A DNA stretch of 64,000 bases from Erodium maritimum (lineage: Eukaryota; Streptophyta; Magnoliopsida; Geraniales; Geraniaceae), in the NCBI GenBank assembly GCA_963921825.1, contig OY997592.1, forward strand, positions 25,771,730-25,835,729. The letters run 5' to 3'. Numbering within the stretch: the first letter of the stretch is position 1; the number at the start of each line of letters is the position of its first letter. The notes beneath the pieces were generated by a model, which saw only the letters and a list, made by a program, of their open reading frames with translations, had not been told where the DNA came from and made no database searches. Of the stretch, positions 32,752-43,264 are shown one piece after another. Position numbers and translations under genes: made by a program.

Positions 32752-34762
32752 GTTCGAGAGACTTAAGGCTTTCTCCCAATAAACCTCTTTTTCTTCTTCT
32801 CATTCAGTGCCACCCACTATGACCCCTTCTCCATCATCAAAAACACCAGAGATAAACAAATCAATGACCATAAAATCGTCTACTTCATCACCTCCGGTAA
32901 TGGATATGCCTCCGTTCAGTCTCTCGTCGAAAACCACAACCCAATCCCCGCCTCCTCCAGTCGAAACTACACTGAGGGACTCTCATTCAGTGCTTGGCCT
33001 TCCGGGGAGATTTACCGATATCCTCCGGCCTCGTACCCCCAAGGAAAATCAAGCTCCGGCCTGGCCCGAGCTTCGTCTGTCGCATGTAGAAACGGGGAAC
33101 TCAACCTCAAGACCCCATCAGGAAAACTGGGCTATTTTTGCAGCAATATCGACCGTTTGATCTACTTTCATTGTGATCCGACCGCCAGCGGCCTAGATTT
33201 CCATCAGGACTACTTTGGGTTCCCGGACACCTATACCTAATTGGGAGGATGAAGACGAGATTCTGGAGATTTCTGTTGCAACTGTTCCTATGATGGCCGA
33301 CGGTCGATATCAGTTCTTGTTGGCGGGGAAGGTTGCAGGTGTAGGGAAACACAACATCACTGCTCTCTGTGGGGTAATAATATGTAACTGGAAGAGAGAA
33401 GCATTGGAGGTGGAGTGCCTCGCTAAAGAGGTGATAACGTTCCATTTTCCTTCAAGGGAAACATTGGAAGCAGCCAATCACCGAGGCCCATGGGGTTTCA
33501 GTGGGTATCCATTGCTACTAGTACCATTGCAGTCTAGTTCCATCACATTCGTCTATATGAAGATCAGAGTACATGCAATGAATGTTCCTAGATATGCTAA
33601 GAATGCTCTGGTCCGAGCCTTTCTCGCCTCGGCCCTTGGTACAGAGGTAACATCTGCTCTCATTCCGAAACTCCTACATTTGGATGATTTTGTGTTGTTG
33701 TGTGTTAGCATTGATGTAGACAAGCCTCCGTAAAGACGGTTTTGTCTTTGTTTCTCGGGACACCTAAATCCCTCTATAGTGGGGCTACAATGCAAGAGAT
33801 TATCGATTTTTTGTGCTCGGTGCGGCAGACTCAACCAATGCATGCACAACTTACTTTCCGAGAATAGGTCGGGAGGATATTTGGTATGATGACTCCATCC
33901 AAGTCCCGAAGGAATTAGATGTAGACCGTCTCCTCAAGATAGAATGGAGGGCACCCATAGCAACACATGTGACCTCGGTGGACGATCTTCTCAGCTCACT
34001 GTCCCTCGATCCATTTAAAGACTTTATGGGAGGAAGTAGTGCAGGTACCAATAGAGCCCCCATGATACCACCACCAGGATTTCTGGCTTTGAGGGGAGAG
34101 AATGACACAATTTCGGAGTCCGACGCGTTGGCTAACGACGCCCGTGAGTGGCAGTCCCAAAAATGCAGAGGGTGCATCCAATATCGTTAGTCAGGACACT
34201 GAGAATTACAAATCCCGATGATTTGGCTAACATATCGGAGGGTGAGGACCCTATTTTTCTTGATTTATTTGTAGGTGGGATACAAACCAGTGTGGGAAAG
34301 TAGAAGGAACCTCAGGACCAGATAAAAGGTGTTGGTCCCATCATGGTGAAAGTAATGAAGTCGAGAGGAAAAGGGAAAGTGGGACAATACTATACCCGTC
34401 CCACTAAGATGAAGAAGGCGCTGGAGCTTTCGGGCATGCTTTCAATCTCGTGCTAGTTGATGGACGAGGATGATAGCGAGGCTCAACAGGCTAGGGCTCA
34501 ACAGCCTCGCCAAGACAAATGAGAGGACTGGAAGTAGGGGGAAGGCTTGTGAGGGGCCTATCCTCGAAGACCCGAGACGACCGGTGTTGGGAAGTCTCGG
34601 GAAAGCATCAAGAGTAGCGCATGCACTTTATTTTTTCTATTGCTGGTTTGTCTTTAATATGCACTTTTACTGATATTTGGGTATTTGGACTTTTAGTTCT
34701 GTTTCTCTTATTTGAAATAGTGTTAAGAGAATGTCCTCAATTTGTGTCTATAATAAAAAAAT
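32752..34762 (+). pseudogene. LINE ORF1-like (DUF4283) unit without ORF2
   Basis: A CT-rich leader (about 32,765) is followed by a Ser/Pro-rich N-terminus (32,807-33,160). In another frame is a DUF4283-type RNA-binding domain (33,215-33,733; VITFHFPSRETLEAANHRGPW is the characteristic stretch). Next come a possible zinc-knuckle start, CARCG, near 33,810 and a further frame to 34,190. The sequence then runs via basic segments into a T-rich 3' region ending near ATAATAAAAAAATAAAC (34,752-34,766). There are frameshifts between blocks. No endonuclease or reverse transcriptase is present. DUF4283 proteins are the ORF1/gag-like proteins of many plant LINEs. Confidence 0.6.
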
Positions 34763-34979
34763 AAACTAATTTTATGGGTTCGAAGAAACTGAGTGAGTTA
34801 CAACAAACCCAAACAATATTTTGAAACCCAAAATCTTTAATCCTACTATATAATTTTTGATTGATGGTAAAGAACGTTGGTGTTAATCGCTTAGATAAGG
34901 TTCTCTGCTCCGCGTTTTCAAGGGTTCTAGAGATTGACAGTTCCTTTGTCGACGGTGGAGGATTCACTGCATGGCCGGT

Positions 34980-35430
34980 CTGTATGGAGCGGATTTAGGA
35001 TGATTTGGATGGCGTAGCCATTGATGCTGGCGTGGAAGAAGATGTTTCGATTGGGGAGGGAAAACTACTAGGAGGAAACGACTTCCGTTTTGCTCTCGCT
35101 AGTAAGGTATTGACAAATAAGCGATGCAATTTTCTGGCTCTACGGGATGTATTGTCGAGGGCTTGGCAAGTTAGGGAAATTGGTATTGAATCAATGGGTA
35201 ACAACAAATTGGGAATTTTTCCCCCAACACGGATGAGAAGAAGCGAATTCTGAGAATGGAACCTTGGTGTTTCAAAAAATCACTTATGGTGCTCTCTGAT
35301 TTGCTTGGCCACCATACTCCCGCTGATCTTCAGTTCACCCATACTTGATTTTGGATAAGGGTTCATGGTATCCCTTTTGATAAGATGATTGCTTCGGTTG
35401 GAGAGGATATTAGAGAACCAACTCAACTAA
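34980..35430 (+). pseudogene. Second DUF4283 (LINE ORF1) fragment
   Basis: Two frames together show the DUF4283 order: FRFALASKVLTNKRCNFLAL near 35,085, SRAWQVREIGIESMGNNKLG near 35,155, then (shifted) RILRMEPWCFKK near 35,250 and FWIRVHGIPFDKMI near 35,350. The last matches the F-W-x-(Q/R)-(V/I)-H-G-(L/I)-P motif. It is a different copy from the upstream unit, truncated on both sides. Confidence 0.65.
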
Positions 35431-35603
35431 AAGCTCAAGCTTATAGTTGAAGGCCCAATTATAGTTATATTCTAACACGCGCCCTCACGGACAAGCCCGT
35501 TTACGGGTTTGGAGGTGAATTATTTAGAAGAAAAGATGAGCTCATTGAGAAGAGTGATAAAGGCTGACCCATTTTGGGAAAATTTAATAAATAGAGAAAG
35601 AAA
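35405..35603 (-). repeat. Possible Copia LTR start fragment and spacer
   Basis: The reverse complement from 35,477 begins TGTTAGAATATAACTATAAT, like many plant Copia LTR starts, but only about 70 bp is present and no partner was found. The rest of the stretch is unassigned. Confidence 0.3.
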
Positions 35604-37459
35604 TTAGAAATTTTGTAGAGAGTGGGGTTTGAACACGGGTCCGTGAGGTGTTAAGCTCTCGGAAGGAGAATGAAGAAAATCATAAGATTCGGGTAGGTCA
35701 GGTGAGTGGTGAGAGGAATACGGGAATATGGATTCACCGAAAGTGATGTGACGGGAGATGATGATCTTGCCAGTAGAGAGATCAAGGCATCGATAACCAC
35801 GATGATTAGACGGATAACCAAGAAACACGCAAGCCCGAGATCGAGGAGAAAGTTTATGAGGGATTGTGGAAGAAAGATTTGGATAACATAAGCAGCCAAA
35901 AACACGGATATGAGTATAAGAAGGAAAGGTGTTGCAAAGAATCTCGAACGGGGTACGAAAAGAGAGTGCCTTAGTCGGGAGGAGATTCAGAATATGTACG
36001 GACATGTTCATACTTTTGACCCAGAATGAAGGTGGGAGATGGGCTTGAAAGAGAATAGTTCGAACTATGTTATTTGTAGTACGAATCATGCGTTCCACTT
36101 TACCATTTTGTTGAGATGTGTGTGGACAAGAGAATAGAAAAACGATACCATGAGAAAGAAAAAAATCACGGAAATGTGTTTTATCAAATTCCCGACCATT
36201 CTCACATTGAAAGCTTGAATGGGGAGGCCAAATTGTGTGCATACATAAGCGTGGAAGCTAAGAAAATGACGAAAACCTCAGACTTAGCACGGAGAGGAAA
36301 AACCCATAAGAAGTGAGAAAAATCATCCAATAACAATAAATAGTATTTAAAACCACTAGGATTAAGAATGGGTGAAGTCCAAAGATCAGAATGAACAATT
36401 TCAAACAAATGAGTAGTACGAGAAAAGGAAGGCGTAAATGTTTGCCCAATTGACATGCATCACAAATATGGTCCAAACTGTCCTTATTACATGAAATGAA
36501 ATTCCTAGAATAGAGAAATTTAAAAGTTTGATTGCCGGGGTGACCAAGTCGACGATACCAGTTGATAGGGGAGACGCTGGTGGAGAGTGAAAAGGAAATT
36601 GATGATGGAGAAGAGGAGGTGGAGATCAGGTAGAGCTCGCCACTGCTATCACATCGGAGAAAGGAAATCCTGGTTTGAAGATCCTTCACACAAAATCCGT
36701 AGGGATCAAATTCAACCGAACAATTATTATCACGGGTAAATTTACGAACAGAAATTAAATTTTTAACGATAGTAGGACTGACAAGAATATCATGCAGTTC
36801 TAAATTACTATGAGAGTTTGAAAATGAATATTGACCAGTACAATGAACCGGTAAAACAGCACCATTGCCAACAATTATCGAGCTAGAATTCATACATGGA
36901 GTGACGTTAGAAAGCATACCTGAATTTGAAGCCGTATGTGAAGTAGCCCCGGTGTCCATATACCATCCTTCATCAGGTTGTTGTAGGGTCTTAGTCAAAA
37001 AAGTTGGTTGAGATCAGTATGAGTGGCGGAAATAGGACCTGCATGTGTAGAAGGCATGTAAGGAGTTGCTGCTGCTGTTGGAGCGGGCTGTCCGAGTAGT
37101 CCTTGCTGGGCCTGATGAAGAGATTGGGTCGGTTGAACAATTTGGGCCGAGGCTGTTGATTGTGGGCCCGTGAGAAACGGCCCATTCTGATTGAAGTAAA
37201 GCTGCGACTGCTGCGTTTTGCGTGAACTGCGATTGATTTATTTCTGTAAAGACGTGATTTGGAGCTAGAGGTCCTAAAGTAGACGCTGCTGATGTTGTCG
37301 GAGTGAGCCGTTAGCCGGAGTCTGGCGTTGCTAGTGCTGGTGCGATAGAGGATGCTGGAAGCCGCGTGAAGGTGCTGACCTGAGAATTCCACCGTGTTGT
37401 TGCTGCTGCTATCCGTATTTGCGATGAAACCCACCGGTGCCACGACCAAAATTTCCGAT
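35604..37459 (-). pseudogene. Copia polyprotein fragment (gag tail, protease, integrase)
   Basis: Reading leftwards from 37,459: a Gln-rich gag tail, protease WYMDTGATSH near 36,965, GAG-pre-integrase with HPGNQTF and C-x2-C (CDACQLGKHLRLPF) near 36,490, and integrase core IVHSDLW near 36,400 (first Asp). The second catalytic site reads QCENGREF near 36,205, where the family has Asp-Asn-Gly. The last catalytic Glu is kept in QQNGKVERM near 36,110, followed by VFGCLCY and FLGYPSNHRGYRC. It has at least three frame changes. RT and RNase H are missing beyond 35,604. The 5' side is cut at 37,460 by insertion of a Gypsy element. Confidence 0.88.
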
Positions 37460-38336
37460 TGTCACGCCCCGAATTCAGTTGGACCGAACCCGGAACGCGA
37501 ACGGTGAAACAATAAAATAATTTTCAAACATTTTAATAAAACCGCTTAAAAACACCACTTTGAGTTAATCAAAATAATATTTTACAACTTAAAATACGTC
37601 CAAAACAAGCGGACAAAAACCGAAGCGTACGTCGCTAAACTCCCAAAAACCCGGACTCCCGCTCCCAGCTCTTCAAGCTTCGAGAGTTCCCCTAGTCCGC
37701 CTCGCGACCAGTACCTGTAGGAAAAGCAGCTAGGGGTGAGCGTTTCGCTCACCACCACGGATACCAGACTGACTACGACATACTAGCAGAAAGTGCCGGA
37801 AACACCAACAACAGACAAAACACCGAGGACTACTATCCCCAAACTCAAGTAACCCGACTGCCACACGAAAACTGCTACTTTCCCCAACCAACTCAAACCC
37901 GGACGCGTAATGTAGACCCGACACAGCGGTTACAACCTCAACCCAAAACGCAACTAATAACCACGCAACACCCAAGACCACAAAGGATCGCACATAACAA
38001 TCAAGATCGCAAAGGATCGCACTCCAGCTACTCAGTGCCGGTTGCTAACCGGCTGGGCTTGAGCCTGCCCCACACAACTTTACCCGACACTCAATCGGGC
38101 TAGGCGGTCGACCTGTTAGCGATATGTACAACAATACTTTTTCGATACCTAGTCGGAAGGGGAGCCGCCCTTCATCGCCGAAGAAATGCACAACTTTACC
38201 GATGGTTAGTCGGAAGGCTAGCCAACCCCCACGCCCGCGACCAGAAGATCCATTTTCTGTCAGGCGGGCCCCAACCTCCATGCAACCACAGTCATCACCC
38301 AAGGTTCAACAAATAGCGACAATAATACACGACTCA

Positions 38337-38565
38337 CCAGCAGTAAAATGCGGGTTCAACACCCCAAAGGCACTCATGGCCACCCACAACACACCAACAG
38401 TAAAATACGGGTTCAACACCCCAAAGGCACTCATGGCCACCCACGACACACCAATAGTAAAATACGGGTTCAACACCCCAAAGGCACTCATGGCCACCCA
38501 CGACACACCAACAGTAAAATACGGGTTCAACACCGCAAAGGCACTCATAGCCACCCTCATAAACA
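38337..38565. repeat. 57-bp tandem repeat in the LTR, about 4 units
   Basis: Unit includes AAATACGGGTTCAACACCCC and AAGGCACTCATGGCCACCCA. The unit length is a multiple of three, so frames stay open across the array on both strands. This explains the long but meaningless open frames there. Confidence 0.95.
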
Positions 38566-38604
38566 CAACAGGTTACTTAACCTACGGGCACAACCAAAAG
38601 CCAC

Positions 38605-38770
38605 CAGTATTTCTATTGTTCGATACGTTCACGTATCCTACGACACTACTAAGTGTCGCCTGCATTTCTATTGTTCGATACGTTCACGTATCCTACGACA
38701 CTACTAAGTGTCGCCTGCATTTCTACTGTTCGATAAATTTACTTATCCTACGACACCACTAGGTGTCACA
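38605..38770. repeat. About 63-bp tandem repeat with two hairpins per unit, 3 units
   Basis: Each unit has GATACGTTCACGTATC and GACACTACTAAGTGTC, both short perfect inverted repeats, separated by CTAC. The third unit has drifted in the first hairpin. Confidence 0.9.
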
Positions 38771-40377
38771 TGCATTTCTACTGTTAACTTTCCCTAGTCA
38801 AGACCGAGATCCGGCTACTTTTCCCTACCTCGTAATGCTTCCACAAAAGTCCACGCCCAAGCTCCGGCGTGCTCGCGATTACTCGCCTAGCTTGCCCTTT
38901 CCGTGGTCGGCGGCACGATCTAACAAGAACACAATTAAAGCACTTTTTAAGTTTGCAGGCAAAGCTGAATTTTAATAAACTTGACGCGCAAATGCAACCC
39001 CGACAATGTCGATCACTCCCAAACTTCCCAATTACTCGACATTGTCAATAACGGGCCCGGAAGGGCCCGATTCGCCCGGCTCGACGAATCTGCCCGGGAT
39101 TGGAAAACGCCCTTCCGGGGCTCCGAAAATTCCCGTTTTCGTTTCTACGATCTTAAAATAATTCAAGGGTTCCAATGCAATCGACGGAATAAATTTCCGA
39201 CTTCCGAGCGATTTAATTCGCGTTTCAAGTTTCTAAACCCGAAATTTCCAACTTTCACAATTTAATTCCATAATTCGATCCTGGTGTGAATTATCGATTC
39301 GGGGATCGTCCAAAACCACCCGAACACGAAAAACCCGAGACCCGACACGTGGGCCCCACCCGGCCACCACTAGCCGCGGGTGGCTGGACCGGTTCGCCAC
39401 AGTGGTGGCCGGTCCTAGCTCCGGCCAGCCACCACCCACGGTGGCCGGAGCTCCCCCGAGCCTCCGGTCACCGGAATCCGATCATTTTTACCCCAAAACG
39501 TTCCCAACGAATCCTACACCTCAACTCATTCATATTTAACCCGTTTAAACACAAACCCTAACTTTCAAACATACCAAAACGAGAATCAAATAGGTTCTCA
39601 GCGTAGGGAATGACGATGGGAGCTCGATTCTTCAACCGTTGAGACGATCCGTCGGTTGGATCGTCAGGAAATCGACAAACCTTAGACTTTTCTTCCTTTT
39701 TCTTTTTCCTTTTCTCTTTCTCTTCTTCTCTCTTCTTTCTCTCTCTATTTCTCCTTTTTTTTTGAATATGGCCGAACACCCATATGCTTCTTCCTTTTGT
39801 TTTGTTCAAAATTACCAACTACCATCACTTCTTCCTTTTGTTTTATTCAAAAATAACAACTACCACCACTTGTGTGACAAGTGGCAAGTGGGTCCCACCT
39901 TTTTAGAACATATCTTTGTAGATATTTTTCTGTCAGATTCGCGAAATTCGGCCGTTTCGGGTCCCGAACGGGCCCATTTTCCAAGAAATTACGAGATTTC
40001 ACGTGCTACAAGGAAACGGCTCAACTAAGACCGCTGTAACGACGACTAAGCTTTTTGGATACAAAACGGGCCTCAAACGGACCAAAACGTTGCTCGGTTG
40101 ACTTTTCCGGCAAAAAGTCAACCTCTCCCAAATTGGTCAAAAAGTTGCCCTGAGTCCCCCATGTAGAGCCCGCTTCTTTTAAGAGTGTAGTAAAGTGCAA
40201 TTTGGAAACGTCGAGGTGTGTTTTTGTAACAAATCATTTTTGAGAAGGAAAAATCAAATAAAAAAAAAGAAAAGAGGGGCAGCCGTTTGGGCCGAGCTTG
40301 GATCTGGGCCAGCTCTGGCCCATTCGCTTCAGCTGAGCAGCCCAGCTTACAAGCCCAACCCAGAACCGAAGCTCCTC

Positions 40378-40385
40378 TATAAATA
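40378..40385 (+). promoter_or_regulatory. TATA box of the young LTR
   Basis: TATAAATA, followed after 9 bp by AAACCCTA, a telo-box common near transcription starts of plant genes. The expected start is about 40,405-40,415, so U3 is only about 250 bp. The same sequence lies at 50,602 in the 3' LTR. Confidence 0.75.
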
Positions 40386-41434
40386 GGGGCCGAAACCCTA
40401 AAGAGGGTACTGTTCACGTCTGCGCCTCCGACCCTTCGTCTTCCTCTCGCTAGAATCCTCCCGAGCTCGCCGTCGAACATCTCCCAGCTCCGGCCGTTCG
40501 CCTCCGTCGAGCCCTCCACCACCGACCTCTTCTTCTTCTGCTTCGTCTCGGCAAAGCCCAAAACCCAGAGAACCCCTCTGCCCCGTCCTCCTTCTTCCTC
40601 GAGCCAAACGAACCGGCGCCGTCAACGGGAACCTCGGACTCGCCGTGAACGTCAGAAGCCATGGGTGTCCGTCTCGACCCTCCTCACGCCGCCCCTCTTC
40701 CTCCCTGCCCTCACCGCGCCTGAAATCGTCCTTCTCCGAGCCCGATTCGAACGAGTTCGGTCGGAACCCTCGCCGGCGACCTCGAACTCGCCAGATCTGA
40801 GACGAGGTCGGGTCTTGGGTCACGCCTGAGCCGTCGCCGAGAACCTGACGTTCATCCCCGCCCCTTCTTCCTCTCCGTTCGAACCTCTGCAGCGCCGTGG
40901 GTGGTGGCCGGAGAACGTTGGAGCTGCCGGAGCTGCCGAAGCTGGTTCCAGCCCAGAGACGAGACGGGACCAAGCCTCGGGCCAGCTCTGGTTTGGGCCA
41001 GACGAGTTTTGGGCCGAGTGGGCCTTGGGCCTGGGGAGAGATCTGGCCGGACAGAACAGAAAATGGGCTTTGGCCCATTGTGGACTCGGGCCTTGGGCCC
41101 ATTTGGACTTCAGGATCGGATCTGGACCGGGTTCGGGTTCGGATCCGAGTCTTTCGGACTGTTAACTGAAACCGTTTTAAAATCAGATTTAATTAATCGG
41201 TTTAACGAACTCAAGGTGAGACTTTGGACTGGGTAAATTGTGGCTAAATCAGAGAACCGTTGGACTGTTATCATTATTGATTTGGACATTTTATGTGTCA
41301 ACCTAGACGGGACTTCGCCCGAGAGCGAAGATGTTGGACCCGAGCTAGAAGAGCAAGGATCACGCCGGGACCCGAGTGAAGAACGGAGTAGTGACCACCG
41401 GGCCTCATCAAAGCGTTGAAAGCAAGACCTCGAG

Positions 41435-42987
41435 GTAGGGAAAGTCTTAATTACGTAATTAACACTTAGAATGCATGATTAGGATAATAAAATTGGAAAG
41501 GTCCTAGAATTGCCTATATGATGCGAATAACTAGAATAATCGTTTTTCAATTACTAACAATTGGATGAGTCTAGTATGCATGCTTAGGACGATGACAATT
41601 AGTGAAGTGTGCTTTCAATACTTGGAAACTTGATTTACTGGTAGAGAGGCGGTGAAGAGCTCTCGGATTAGTTGCTAGGTTCACATGCTTGATTGATTGT
41701 TGTCGGGTTAACTTAAGAGTCTAATGAAACTAGATTAGCTTGTCTTATCGAATGCCTATTTGTTCGTTCACATGATGATTGATTGGTTGAATGCATACTT
41801 GGTTGATTGAGTGTTTATGTTGATATAATTGTTGGTTGAACGGATGATCGAGTATGACTGGTTGTGCCAAAGGGGTACAATCAGGTGATCGATGTACCGA
41901 TGGTTGGTGACAGGTAAGTGTACGGTAAGTATGAAATGGTGTTGGTTGTCTGGGTTTTTAGATGAAAGTGTGTTCCGACGTGTGCTGCTTGATGGATGAA
42001 TGAAATGCTTGTTCCTTTATTCTTATTCTCGAATGTATGCTTGTTTATTGGTTTGTCTGTTTGTTTGCTTGGTTCGGTACTACAATGGGGGGGGGGGGGG
42101 GGGGGGGTAATCCGGTGCCGTTGTGGTGGTTGGAGTTGAACAGATACAGTGAGATTTGGACTGAGTTTAGAGCCTGAGTGTATTGGTTACTGGATATTAT
42201 GAGAGTTGAGTATTGGCAAATCCTGCGGGATATTCATTTGGTTATTGGACCCTGCGGGGCATTGGTTATTGGGCCTGCGGGCAATTGGACAGTTTACCCT
42301 ACGGGGAAATGATTACTTATGGTTTCACCCCAAGGAACTGCATCCCAGTGGGTGCACTACTTGGTTCCCTATGATATATGGTCCTTTGGAGGCATTTCTG
42401 GGAATCCCGATGATAAGCGCCCATTTGGGATTGTTTCCGGTGCCCCGACGCATGTGCTTCCTCTGGACCGAGGGAAAATCTGATATGATATGGGTAATCT
42501 GGTGGATCGGAATGTGGGAACCGAGGTGATCCCAGAATTTATCCATGGATCGGAGGCTTGAGAAAGCGAGTGGTTGGCAAGATATTGATTATTCCCATTT
42601 TTTTTACCATTATTGATCCGTTAAAGTATGTATTATGAACTTCTTTTAAGTTACTGTCAGCTTTGAAGAAGCGCTATTATTTCATCATAACGGATTCCAT
42701 AACATTTCTTTGCTTAATAGTATTTACTGGTTCCCAGTGTGATGGGTTTCTATTTTATTATAATGTCCTCCATCTATTCTCTGGGAAGTTATCGTTATCC
42801 TTGAGAATGCACTATTGATATTGTTACTTCTTATTTGTTTATTACATCCTTTGGTCTAAGGGTTTTAAATACTTTTGTGGCATCGAATCAAAACAGTTTT
42901 AATATTAAACTTGGAGACTAAGGTCATTTACGATTTTCCCTACTGAGCGTAAGCTCACCCCTATTTGTTTATTTATTGTGTGTACAG
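41435..42987 (+). other. Candidate intron inside the 5' LTR
   Basis: Donor CTCGAG|GTAGGGAAAG. The acceptor region is TGAGCGTAAGCTCACCCC, a T-rich tract and GTGTACAG|GT. Length 1,553 bp. It starts about 1 kb downstream of the TATA box and ends 262 bp before the LTR end, so it would be part of the transcribed leader. Confidence 0.55.
42087..42107 (+). repeat. G21 homopolymer
   Basis: An uninterrupted run of 21 G in the candidate LTR intron; 18 G in the 3' LTR (52,311-52,328). The solo LTR has an interrupted C-rich version at about 60,990-61,015. A sequencing-error source and a possible G-quadruplex. Confidence 0.9.
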
Positions 42988-43252
42988 GTATGCTTGAGAT
43001 TTGGGGGAATTCGAGGCTAGGGAGCTTCCGGATGTCTCGAAGATTGTATTAGAGATGTGTTGGTCCACATTGCTGAACTTTATTTACCTTTTGTTACTTA
43101 TCAAGTCTCGATATCTTTTTTTTATTTATTGAGAAATACTTTGGACTCGTTTTCAGTTGTAAAGGAAGTTATTTCAGTTTTACTACTTTTACCTCGTTTG
43201 TTCTAGGTCACGTCTCGAGTCCGGCCAAAACCGGATTTGGGGCGTGACAATT

Positions 43253-43264
43253 TGGTATCAGAGC
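43253..43264 (+). other. Primer-binding site, initiator Met tRNA
   Basis: TGGTATCAGAGC, perfect consensus, three bases after the 5' LTR end. Confidence 0.96.

Larger units (their letters stand above)
37715..38828 (-). other. Candidate intron inside the LTR
   Basis: On the minus strand CGAG|GTAGGGAAAAG starts at 38,828. TGAGCGAAACGCTCACCCC, a pyrimidine tract and TTCCTACAG|GT end at 37,715. Length 1,114 bp. The 5' LTR copy of this element has the closer-to-consensus donor GTAAGGAAAA at 63,222. Confidence 0.5.
37460..40161 (-). repeat. 3' LTR of the outer Gypsy element, main part
   Basis: Ends (element sense) GGGGCGTGACA at 37,460. It continues at 53,476-53,624 after the inserted element, giving about 2,851 bp in all. 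It contains 57-bp and 63-bp tandem repeats, a donor-like motif at 38,828 and an acceptor-like motif at 37,715. It resembles the 5' LTR copy (from 58,687) closely, but with more differences than separate the two LTRs of the inserted element. Confidence 0.9.
40162..43249 (+). repeat. 5' LTR of the young element (3,088 bp)
   Basis: TGTAGAGCCC to GGGGCGTGACA. The U3 part is short: a TATA box lies at 40,378. After it come a CT-rich leader-like stretch, a GC-rich zone, the candidate intron with a G21 run, and the end. A 234-codon antisense frame (40,398-41,102) and shorter sense frames in the GC-rich zone look like composition artefacts. Confidence 0.96.

Noticed and set aside
33107..33445. Minus-strand frames across the DUF4283 unit
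   Set aside because: Shadows of the plus-strand ORF1-like sequence, without domains.
38124..38762. Long open frames with repeated 19-residue units (also 59,532-60,041)
   Set aside because: Produced by a 57-bp tandem repeat whose length is a multiple of three; open on both strands and in several frames.
40398..41102. 234-codon antisense open frame, repeated at 50,622-51,326
   Set aside because: Both are the same LTR segment; the region is GC-rich and several overlapping frames on both strands are open. The product is low-complexity Arg/Gly/Glu-rich without a domain. The 'conservation' only reflects identical LTRs.
42206..42529. 107-codon frame in the young LTR annotated as a gene
   Set aside because: Homologous blocks in other LTRs contain a stop and the block lies in a candidate intron; kept as a finding, not as a gene.
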